DNA of 64,000 nt from Echinicola salinicaeni. GTDB taxonomy: Bacteria > Bacteroidota > Bacteroidia > Cytophagales > Cyclobacteriaceae. Where the stretch lies: assembly GCF_014280965.1 (NCBI RefSeq), contig NZ_JACODZ010000004.1, positions 310,001 to 374,000 of the forward strand. Reading direction: 5' to 3'. The position numbers were made by a program, and so were the translations under genes. Shown piece after piece: positions 53,294-61,451 of the stretch. How positions within the stretch are numbered: the first letter of the stretch is position 1; every line of letters begins with the position of its first letter. The notes beneath the pieces were generated by a model. That model was not told the origin of the DNA. It saw only the letters and a list, made by a program, of their open reading frames with translations, and did no database searches.

Positions 53294-55249
53294 TCAATAA
53301 GTGAATTCCAGTTTGTCCAGGCCAGATTGGATCTCTGCATTATTCATGAATAAATCCCAAAGCAATCCAGTCCGATAATTTTCAATCATTAGAATTATAG
53401 GGCCTTGATCAATGGCCAAATAGCTGTCTGCATACCAGTTTTCAGTGATATTGTAGGCATCATAAAAGCCATACTCTCCCCATATTTTATCTCCAAGCTG
53501 ATAGTAGAAATACTTCAAGGCAGCCATGGATTCATCAGGCGTATAGGGAAAAGAAGATAGTGCCGCAGTGGGGGTGATGACTCCCAGGTCATTGGAAGGG
53601 GAATGAGCGTTGTACCCATTATGGTTGTCGCTGGCAGTCAGACCCCAGGTTGCTTCGGTATAGCCAACAAAACCTTTTGGGTTTTGGATGCAATATGCTT
53701 GATTGATATGGCTATGCGCTTGGTTTTGTTCCCAATAATTGGCGTACTGATCGGAAAGGTTTCTGGGATCAAGCCCCAAGAAGGAATAGTGGGCAAAGAA
53801 CAAAGGGCCTCCAAGATCATTGCCCAATGGAAGTTCATAGCTATAGAATGAGTTGCCGTTTTTGATGTCACCATTTCTGGCCCATCCTGTCTCATAGACT
53901 GCTTTATCTATGGGGTGTGTCGGGGAAGATGCGGCAAGCACATAGACGATCAATGATTCATTGTATCCTCTAATGGGGAGGTTCATTTCCCATTCGTAAT
54001 TTGGCGACCAATGCCAGTAAAGTACATCACTGTTGTTTTTGGTATACCAATCCCATTCTACAGTTTCCCATAGCTGGGTGATTTTATCGATCAGGATTTT
54101 TTCATCAGCGTTATTGGCGTTGAGATAGGCTCTTACTGTAAGCAATCCTTGGATCATAAATGCTGTTTCGACCAGGTCTCCTCCATTATCTTTGGTGCTG
54201 AAAGGAATGGTCTTTCCTGTTTTGCCATGCATCCAGTGAGGCCATACGCCATGGAAACGATCCGCAGATGCTAAAAAATCAATAATCTTATTCCATCTTT
54301 CTATGGCTTCTTGCCTGGTGATGAAGCCCCTTTCCACCCCTACAATTAGGGCCATTATGCCAAATCCAGAACCGCCGATGGTGACTGTGTTTCCGGAAGT
54401 ATTCCTTTCTCGTGCCAGTCCACTGTTTGGGTGAGCAAAGTCCCAAAAATAACGGAAAGTTTGGGCCTGTATTTTTGTGAGCAAATCTTGGTCAGAAAGT
54501 AGTGGGAATTTGGGCGTTTCATCTATTTGAGTATAAAAAGAACTGCTTGTGCCGGTGAAATTTTCACCATTAGCTCCCTTGAGCTGGTTGTTGATTTTCA
54601 AAGAATATTGGGCAAGGTGCTGTAGAGGAGCTATTGTAGAAAATACTAGTTTCTGATCGTTTTCCATCAACTCAAACTGTAAAATAGGATTTCCAGGGCC
54701 AGTAAGGGAAAGGGCTGTTTGCAGAGAGGACGGGGCCAAAGGCTTGTTAAAGGTCAATTCCATGTTGAAGTTTACAGGGATATTTTGAATCCGGCCGGTG
54801 CGAGTAGTATCTCCATCGGAAAGCTGTCCACTGGTAATTTCCAGCGAACCCAGTATAGTAGTGAATTCTATTGTGGTTCCTGAAAAATTAACTCCATTGG
54901 AAGCTTTCAAATCTGAGGAGATGGATAGAAGATAGTTGCTGCTGGTTTCCAAGACACCAATAGGACTGATCGAGATGGTTTTATTATCAATAAGGTTTGT
55001 GTTAAAGTTGACAGGAATTCCATCTTTATTGGTTAATGAAATGGCTGGATCTATACTTTCTCTTTGAATAGCTAGTGAAAAAGTTAGGCTAATAGTTCTG
55101 TCTATAGCGATATTTTCATTGGTTTCCTGTGGGGAAAGGGTTTTATCTCCCACGCTGGCTTCAGTAAGCAATAAAGTCGCTAGTGGTTCATCCTCTTTAC
55201 AGGAAATGAAAAGGACAAAAAATGCCAAGAAAACTGAGGGTTTCATCAT
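53294..55249 (-). CDS. GH144-like (Glycoamylase domain) lipoprotein with two Ig-like domains, copy A
   Basis: This 651-aa lipoprotein (LFISC, Cys17) starts with two Big_5 (bacterial Ig-like) domains, about 35-140 (ENIAIDRTISLTFSLAI) and 145-240 (RIQNIPVNFNMELTFNKPL). They act as spacers or adhesion modules. The (alpha/alpha)6 GH144 domain follows (about 245-650) with FRYFWDFAHPNSGLARERNTSG, DRFHGVWPHWMHGKTGK, KDNGGDLVETAFMIQGLL and PTAALSSFPYTPDES. The extended stalk suggests surface exposure, complementary to the shorter copy B. The ATG at 55249 is preferred to an in-frame ATG at 55339. Confidence 0.86.
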   Translation of the reverse strand: MMKPSVFLAFFVLFISCKEDEPLATLLLTEASVGDKTLSPQETNENIAIDRTISLTFSLAIQRESIDPAISLTNKDGIPVNFNTNLIDNKTISISPIGVLETSSNYLLSISSDLKASNGVNFSGTTIEFTTILGSLEITSGQLSDGDTTRTGRIQNIPVNFNMELTFNKPLAPSSLQTALSLTGPGNPILQFELMENDQKLVFSTIAPLQHLAQYSLKINNQLKGANGENFTGTSSSFYTQIDETPKFPLLSDQDLLTKIQAQTFRYFWDFAHPNSGLARERNTSGNTVTIGGSGFGIMALIVGVERGFITRQEAIERWNKIIDFLASADRFHGVWPHWMHGKTGKTIPFSTKDNGGDLVETAFMIQGLLTVRAYLNANNADEKILIDKITQLWETVEWDWYTKNNSDVLYWHWSPNYEWEMNLPIRGYNESLIVYVLAASSPTHPIDKAVYETGWARNGDIKNGNSFYSYELPLGNDLGGPLFFAHYSFLGLDPRNLSDQYANYWEQNQAHSHINQAYCIQNPKGFVGYTEATWGLTASDNHNGYNAHSPSNDLGVITPTAALSSFPYTPDESMAALKYFYYQLGDKIWGEYGFYDAYNITENWYADSYLAIDQGPIILMIENYRTGLLWDLFMNNAEIQSGLDKLEFTY

Positions 55250-55392
55250 TTTGGGTTTAACGGGCTGGCCGTTTTTTTTATCTGTTTTATTGCTTGAATA
55301 CTTGAAAACAAGAAGGGGTACAAGATTTTGAAATATCATAAACCTAGAGCAGGAGAGCTTATAAGATAAGCCCTCCTTTGATTTATGAAATT

Positions 55393-56484
55393 TTATGGTT
55401 GTTCGTCATCCATTATGGTCTGAATTTCTGACTGGGAAAGGGCCCTGTTGAAGATACGTAGCTCATCAATATAGCTATTGTCAGAAAGGTGTCCCCAGCC
55501 TGTGAAACGTGGTGCCCCAGAACCAATGGAAAGGATGTCACAACCCTCCCAAGAAATGCCTGGATAAGTACCTTGTCTCACAACAGTACCATTGATGTAT
55601 ACGGCACATTCTGTCCCGGAAATGGTAAAGGCGATATGTACCCATTCGTTGTTATTAGGGTTGATATCAGCAGCGCTCCCCCCATCAAACCAGTTGTCAC
55701 CGGCCCCATTACCAACATTTAGTTTTATACGTTGGTTACTTCCTGCAGCCTCTCTAAAAAGCCTGAAGCCTGCAGTACGATTGTTTTGGGAGTCAGGATT
55801 GGCCGTATCAGGTGGACCCATGACCAGAATACCTGCACGATCTGGAGCTGCATCGACCTTATACCAAAGTGATGCACTGAATTCATCATTGGTCAAATCT
55901 GTAGTAGGGAAGGTTAAGTAGGAATCCGTAGCACCTGCATAGGCATTGGATCCTGAGGCACTCTCTCCTGCAAAACCGGGGTCTCCCACCATGGTGGCAT
56001 CACTAACACTGACCAATTCCAGATATTCGTCATCAAATGGCATATAGAATATCTCTCCTTCGTACTGAGGGACGTAAAACTCTGGTTTGGTAAAAACGAC
56101 TGTGCTTGTAGTTGTCTTTCCAGACAGGTCATTGGCTGTAACTATCAAGGTGTGTTCGCCATTTGTGATATTATCATAAGGTAGTTTAACGGCCGTTCTT
56201 CTATAATCCTTGAAATCAGAATAGTTGCCAATATTTTCACCATCTAAAGTGACCGAGATATCTTGGATTTCCACATCATCAGTTACTTCAAAATCAATAT
56301 TGATGGACATCACTTCCTGAGGAACCCAGGTTAGTGGGCCTTCTTCAGGGAAATTGATCAAGACTGAAGGACTGGCCTCGTCTGGTCCTGCAGGGACTTG
56401 GTTGATATCGTCAATATAACCGTCTTTACAGGCAAAACTCGTTGCCATCAGACCTGCAATAATTATTTTAGAAGTTAATTTCAT
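55393..56484 (-). CDS. Surface glycan-binding-type lipoprotein with LamG-like domain
   Basis: This 363-aa lipoprotein (TSFAC, Cys19) is encoded directly after susD, where surface glycan-binding proteins (SusE/F position) usually lie. The N-terminal half holds an Ig-like domain (about 30-130; VLINFPEEGPLTWVPQEVMSINIDFEVTDDVEIQDISV). The C-terminal half is a concanavalin-type LamG_3 domain (about 145-360; FSASLWYKVDAAP, WVHIAFTISGTECAVYINGTVV, SYIDELRIFNRALSQSEI). No catalytic residues are apparent. A glycan-capture role is inferred from position and fold. Confidence 0.85.
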   Translation of the reverse strand: MKLTSKIIIAGLMATSFACKDGYIDDINQVPAGPDEASPSVLINFPEEGPLTWVPQEVMSINIDFEVTDDVEIQDISVTLDGENIGNYSDFKDYRRTAVKLPYDNITNGEHTLIVTANDLSGKTTTSTVVFTKPEFYVPQYEGEIFYMPFDDEYLELVSVSDATMVGDPGFAGESASGSNAYAGATDSYLTFPTTDLTNDEFSASLWYKVDAAPDRAGILVMGPPDTANPDSQNNRTAGFRLFREAAGSNQRIKLNVGNGAGDNWFDGGSAADINPNNNEWVHIAFTISGTECAVYINGTVVRQGTYPGISWEGCDILSIGSGAPRFTGWGHLSDNSYIDELRIFNRALSQSEIQTIMDDEQP

Positions 56485-56512
56485 GTCTTTTGGGTTTGTG
56501 TTCTACCGATAC

Positions 56513-58054
56513 TTATTGGTTGCTAGCTTCTTTTAGCTGCGGAAGAATGTCTTGTTGGTCAAGTGGATAGGGTAGGTATCTGTCACCTTCTTGGAAGGTT
56601 CTGTCGCCATAGTTAAGTTCACTTGTGCGGTCATGTCTTACCAAGTCAAAGAAACGAACGCCCCATTCCATGCCAAATTCAGCAAATTTTTCATCTAGGA
56701 CATCATCCAAGGTTACTCCGCTTAGCATTCCTAAGTTTGCTCTTGTTCTTACGGCATTAATTGCTTCATCTGCTGACATGACACTACTTGAAGCTCCACT
56801 GACTAATGCCTCAGCATGAATCAATAGAATTTCAGCGTATCGGATAGCTATCATGTTTTTGTTTTCACCATAATTAAATCTTCCCTGTGTCAGTTGGGTG
56901 GTAGGTAGGTAATGTTTGCCGCTAAGGAATCTATACCTAGGAGCATTCCCAAAGGTGTCTCCATCAGGTGTAGTGTTGGTTATCCAATTGGGTAGATCTG
57001 CATAATTTGGATCTGACTCTATATCACTTATTCCATCGGGCGTAAACAATACGGTGGTTTCAAGTCGCTTTCTGTCATTTCGGTCAAGCATAAACTTGAT
57101 GTATTTTTCGGTAGGTTCCCAGAAGCCCCATCCGCCACTTGATCCGGCTACGGCAGGCTGCCAACCTACAGCCTGTGGGCCATATACTTGCCAAGGGAAC
57201 CTATCAGAAGTACCACTTTCAGCACCATAATCCGAATATTGGAATTCCAAGATGTTTTCGTTGTTGAGTTTTCCTGGGATTTTGAACAACTGGTAATAAT
57301 CCGTTTCCAACATGAATGCTCCGCTGCTGATGATTTCTCCCGTGGCATCTGCAACACCTTGGTAGTTTTCCATTTCCAAATTGGCCAATGCTTTTATAGC
57401 CAATGCCGTATATCGGGTGATTCCTCCTCGGATGTCTGATCGTTGGTTAGGATGAACATTGGGCAGGTTGGGCATGGCTTGATCCATCAAATCAGAGATG
57501 TACTGCATGACCTCATTAAAAGGCGTAAGGTCTACCTCATAAAGCGCATTGGGATCGGAACTTACAGGGATCAGGATATTATTCCATAATCTGGCCAGCT
57601 GAAGAAGATTGTAGCCTCTCATTACATTGATTTCTGCAATGTATTGACTGGCATTGGAGGCGCTAGCGCCTGCTTCTTGGTATTTTTGTATCTCCTCGAT
57701 GGCTCCGTTCCAGTAGATGATATCGGAGTACATGTTTAGCCATGTGGAGTTATAAATCCAGAAGCTCCTGTCATAATCATAGGTGTCTGTTTTGAAGAGG
57801 GGCTCTTGATCACCTGCAGGGTTGGCATCATCGCCTCTTACAGAGATGAGGGGAAAGGTCTCCCATTGAAATCCATAGAGCTCTGCGTAGGCTCCATTAA
57901 GCAACAATACCATGTTTTGGGATTGAGAGTAATCCGTTTCTTGCGCTAGGATCTGGTCTTCCAGAGGAGCGTCTAGGTATTCGCTACAGGAAAAGGTGGC
58001 CACCAGAGATAATGCTGTGACCATTTTAATCAGTTTATATTGAAATATTTTCAT
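56513..58054 (-). CDS. SusD-like glycan-binding lipoprotein of the PUL
   Basis: The 513-aa RagB/SusD protein has a lipobox (TFSC, Cys23), the N-terminal SEYLDAPLEDQ, MRGYNLLQLARLWNNILIPV, and the C-terminal AIRYAEILLIHAEALVSG, AVRTRANLGML and FAEFGMEWGVRFFDLVRH with the SusD ending YLPYPLDQQDI. The ATG at 58054 is preferred because an earlier ATG (58090) would overlap susC and push the lipobox inward. It starts 22 nt after the susC stop. Confidence 0.95.
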   Translation of the reverse strand: MKIFQYKLIKMVTALSLVATFSCSEYLDAPLEDQILAQETDYSQSQNMVLLLNGAYAELYGFQWETFPLISVRGDDANPAGDQEPLFKTDTYDYDRSFWIYNSTWLNMYSDIIYWNGAIEEIQKYQEAGASASNASQYIAEINVMRGYNLLQLARLWNNILIPVSSDPNALYEVDLTPFNEVMQYISDLMDQAMPNLPNVHPNQRSDIRGGITRYTALAIKALANLEMENYQGVADATGEIISSGAFMLETDYYQLFKIPGKLNNENILEFQYSDYGAESGTSDRFPWQVYGPQAVGWQPAVAGSSGGWGFWEPTEKYIKFMLDRNDRKRLETTVLFTPDGISDIESDPNYADLPNWITNTTPDGDTFGNAPRYRFLSGKHYLPTTQLTQGRFNYGENKNMIAIRYAEILLIHAEALVSGASSSVMSADEAINAVRTRANLGMLSGVTLDDVLDEKFAEFGMEWGVRFFDLVRHDRTSELNYGDRTFQEGDRYLPYPLDQQDILPQLKEASNQ

Positions 58055-58076
58055 GACTGTTCTTGGGTTATTGATT

Positions 58077-61000
58077 TTAGAACTTGACATTTAATCCCAC
58101 GGTATATACAGCAGGGATAGGATAGGTCTGTCGGTCAATGCCATTATCTACTTCTGGGTTGAAACCATTATAGTTGAAAATGGTCAATGGACGTTCAGCT
58201 GTCAAGGTGATTCGTGTTTCTGGCATGATTACTCCCGCTACTTCTTTGTCTAGTAATGAATAAGACATGCGCACATTTTGGACCCTAAAGAAAGAGCCAT
58301 CTTCCACGAAATAATCACTGAAGTTTTGGTTCCATCCTTTACGTAGACCGGCAGCAGAAGGGTATTTGTTAGATGTTCCTTCTCCTCTCCAAAGATTGGT
58401 GGCCAAATCTGCATCGATGTTAGTGTCATTGGTGAAGATCATTTCACCTCTTTTTCTGTTGAGGATGCTATGTCCGGATTGTCCTTGAATCAGTACCGAA
58501 AAGTCAAAGTCCTTGTATCTGAAACCAAGGTTACCTCCGTAGGTGAGCTCTGGTAAGTATGAACCCAATACCACTCTATCCAGGTCATCAATGACACCAT
58601 CATTATTTTGATCTTTAAACTTCAAGTCTCCTGGGTCAAGGTCGTTTTCGGTTAAAAACTGCTCTGAATAGCCACTATTGGTGATGTCAGCTTCGTTTTG
58701 AAAAACACCTTCTACTTCATATCCAAAGAATGCCTGATAGGGCTGACCCACGATGGAGCGCTGGCGAAACTCTGCTTGACCAGCATTAAGATATTCAGGC
58801 CCTCCTAGACTTCTGACCGTGTTTTTTAGCGTAGCGAAGTTGCCACCTATATAATAGGAAAAGTCATCAGTAACTTGGTTTTCCCAATTTAGAGACAATT
58901 CCAAGCCTTGGTTTCTGATCTCACCAACGCTTCTACGAACTGCGCCTCTGAACAAAGGTTGCAATACTGTTACGGCTAAGCTTTGTGTATTTCTGATGTA
59001 ATAATCTGCTTCTAGGGACAGTCTGTTTTGAAAGAACTTGGCCGTAAGTCCAAAGTTGGTTTCTTCCGTAGTTTCTATCTTATCGATGAGGTCATAAGTT
59101 GGATCTAACCTAAAACCAGGTACACGTACATCGTTAAATGCGTTATTTGTCCCTTGCAGTGTTGGTTGGCCCACGGATGGACTAATGCCGTCGTTTCCTA
59201 GTTGACCCCAAGAAGCTCTTAATTTTAGGAAATCAATACCATTTACATCAAAGAAATCTTCTTCCGTAGCGACCCAGCCAGCACCAAAGGTGAAGAAATC
59301 TTCACTGTCTACTTGGAACTTATTATAATTGTCCTGACGATAGGTGGCGTAAAGCAGGTATTTTTCTTTATAGTTATAGGCTAACCTTCCAAAGAAGGAT
59401 AGGTAAAATATTCGACTACCGCCATCAGATACTGTATTGATATCATTGGCTTGTCCATTGTTCAGGTACCAAAGCTCTTCATTGCCAAAAGTAGGATTGG
59501 GATCAAGGTCATTTCTATTTCCACTGAGTACTTCAAAGGTTTCACTTCTAAAGGATTGTCCTAAAGTAGCTGTAATACCATGGTCACCAAAGAAGTCTTT
59601 ATAAGTAAGGTAGTTGTCCACGATTTGGTCAAAATACAAGCTGCTGGATCTGGAAAGGCTAGAAAGTGGATTAAGGACGCCGTCGTTATAGGCGAAGTTA
59701 ACATTCCTCGCATTGATCATATCCAACTTGTAATTATAGGCAGATCTGAAGGTTAGTTTGTTTGGTATGAAAGTCAATTCAGCATGGAGGTTCCCATTGA
59801 TTTTATTGACCTTGTTCCTGCTGTCATTATAAAGTAGGGGGTAAAAAGGATTCTGTCTTCCCCTATACCCAAGTCGCTGTGCATTGGACAAGGGAACTGG
59901 GGATGTACCAAAGTCTTCATCATATTTGGGAAGAATAGGAACCGCAAAGTAGGCATTGAACCAAGCTGCGTTTGATCCTATATACTGTTTGGCATTACTG
60001 AAGGTAAAGTTACCACCCACAGTGATCCATTCTTTGACCTTAGAGTCGATATTGGCGCGGATATTTACCCTTTCATATTCATTTCTGGTTTCATTGAGCA
60101 AACCGTCCTGTTTGAAATAGCTGCCTCCAATTGAATAACGTGTCTTGGTACTACCCCCTGAAAAGGTCAAGGTGTGATTTTGAATAGCAGCAGGACTCAT
60201 GATCTCATCGTACCAGTCTGTGTTTACGGCTGGAATATTTGGATCTATGCGGCTTCTCCCGTAAGCCTGCATGGCATTGTCAATAAACTCCATGTCAGGT
60301 GCAGACCCCGTTTCGTTGATGTATTGTACAAATTGCTGGCTATTGGCCATTTTGAGGACGTTTTGAGGATTTTGGACACCATAATATCCATCATAGACGA
60401 TCTCGGCTTCTTGCTCATATTCACCTGAATTGGTCTCAATCAGTACAACACCATTGGAGGCCCTTGCCCCATAGATGGCAGAGGCAGAGGCGTCTTTCAG
60501 TACGGAGAGGGTTTTGATATCATTGGAGTTGAGGAAGTCGATATTATCAAAGAACATTCCGTCCACCACGTATAATGGTGCTCCCCCTCCTTCAAAGGAA
60601 CCAATACCTCTTACCCTTACTGTGGGAGAGGCTCCAGGAGCACCTTTGCTGACGATTTGTACTCCAGCTACTTTACCTTGAAGGGATTGCATGGCATTAG
60701 AACTTGGCGTTTTGACCAGGTCTTCTGTTTTCAAAGTAGTAATGGCAGAGGTCATTTCCTTTTCTTTCTGCGCACCATAACCGATCACAATGACTTCATC
60801 GAGTCCTGTAAGTTCCTCTTGAAGGGTGATATCAAGTTGGGTTCTTCCATTTAGCTCGACTAGCCGGGATTCAAAACCAATAAACGAAAAATTTAATGTT
60901 GCATCTGGAGAGCTAACAGTAATTGAATACTTACCATCTAAATCGGTGACGGTTCCATTGCTGGTGCCTTGTTCGAGGATGTTCACCCCAGGGATGGGGG

Positions 61001-61160
61001 CGCCACCTTGATCGAGGACTGTTCCTGTAACATTTGTGTCTTGAGCGGTTGCTAAACTTATTGTGGCTGCGAAGACCAATAATAACACCATGGATAATTT
61101 TCCTAGCTTAGGGATTTTGGGTTTCCATGATTCCTTACTTATGCGTAAAGACTTAATCAT
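58077..61160 (-). CDS. SusC-like TonB-dependent transporter of the PUL
   Basis: The 1027-aa outer-membrane transporter has a signal peptide (about 1-40, ending TISLATAQD), a carboxypeptidase-regulatory-like domain (VTGTVLDQGGAPIPGVNILEQG), the TonB-box/plug segment (LDEVIVIGYGAQKEKEMTSAI, LYVVDGMFFDNID, SVLKDASASAIYGARASNGVVLI) and a 22-strand-type barrel ending YTVGLNVKF. Unlike the other SusC in this window it has no STN domain, which fits the absence of an ECF sigma/FecR pair here. It imports the oligosaccharides released by the surface enzymes. Confidence 0.96.
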   Translation of the reverse strand: MIKSLRISKESWKPKIPKLGKLSMVLLLVFAATISLATAQDTNVTGTVLDQGGAPIPGVNILEQGTSNGTVTDLDGKYSITVSSPDATLNFSFIGFESRLVELNGRTQLDITLQEELTGLDEVIVIGYGAQKEKEMTSAITTLKTEDLVKTPSSNAMQSLQGKVAGVQIVSKGAPGASPTVRVRGIGSFEGGGAPLYVVDGMFFDNIDFLNSNDIKTLSVLKDASASAIYGARASNGVVLIETNSGEYEQEAEIVYDGYYGVQNPQNVLKMANSQQFVQYINETGSAPDMEFIDNAMQAYGRSRIDPNIPAVNTDWYDEIMSPAAIQNHTLTFSGGSTKTRYSIGGSYFKQDGLLNETRNEYERVNIRANIDSKVKEWITVGGNFTFSNAKQYIGSNAAWFNAYFAVPILPKYDEDFGTSPVPLSNAQRLGYRGRQNPFYPLLYNDSRNKVNKINGNLHAELTFIPNKLTFRSAYNYKLDMINARNVNFAYNDGVLNPLSSLSRSSSLYFDQIVDNYLTYKDFFGDHGITATLGQSFRSETFEVLSGNRNDLDPNPTFGNEELWYLNNGQANDINTVSDGGSRIFYLSFFGRLAYNYKEKYLLYATYRQDNYNKFQVDSEDFFTFGAGWVATEEDFFDVNGIDFLKLRASWGQLGNDGISPSVGQPTLQGTNNAFNDVRVPGFRLDPTYDLIDKIETTEETNFGLTAKFFQNRLSLEADYYIRNTQSLAVTVLQPLFRGAVRRSVGEIRNQGLELSLNWENQVTDDFSYYIGGNFATLKNTVRSLGGPEYLNAGQAEFRQRSIVGQPYQAFFGYEVEGVFQNEADITNSGYSEQFLTENDLDPGDLKFKDQNNDGVIDDLDRVVLGSYLPELTYGGNLGFRYKDFDFSVLIQGQSGHSILNRKRGEMIFTNDTNIDADLATNLWRGEGTSNKYPSAAGLRKGWNQNFSDYFVEDGSFFRVQNVRMSYSLLDKEVAGVIMPETRITLTAERPLTIFNYNGFNPEVDNGIDRQTYPIPAVYTVGLNVKF

Positions 61161-61195
61161 AAGTGTTTGGTTTTGGGTTTAAAATGGATAAAATT

Positions 61196-61205
61196 CAAAC
61201 GTTTG
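61196..61205. promoter_or_regulatory. LacI-family operator-like palindrome upstream of susC
   Basis: The perfect 10-bp palindrome CAAACGTTTG with a central CG, in the context GCAAACGTTTGAA, resembles operators of LacI/PurR-type repressors. It lies 36 nt upstream of the susC ATG, between a -7-like TACCTTTT (near 61230, minus strand) and the start codon. No LacI-family gene is in the window, so the regulator would be encoded elsewhere. Confidence 0.45.
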
Positions 61206-61340
61206 CATTTGATGCTGTTTGAGAGTGAAAAGGTAGAGGAAAGAAAAAAAATCTACGTTAAAAAATGTGAAATCTTAGTTAATTGGGGGTGGAATAAAGT
61301 CTGAAATTAGAGTGGAAATTAACGGTTTAGTATCATGGAA

Positions 61341-61370
61341 AAAAGGCTCTATTGGTTTTTAGAGCCTTTT
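61341..61370. terminator. Terminator between the sensor-regulator gene and the PUL
   Basis: An 11-bp stem (AAAAGGCTCTA with TAGAGCCTTTT) with an 8-nt loop and T-runs on both exits lies 82 nt after the stop of the minus-strand 7TMR-DISM gene. It separates that gene from susC, so the regulator is its own transcription unit. Confidence 0.8.
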
Positions 61371-61451
61371 TTGTGCTTTAATATCACACTATAATACTAT
61401 AGGTTGGTATTCAATTGAAATCAAATTGGTTTAATGCTATAAACGAAAGGT

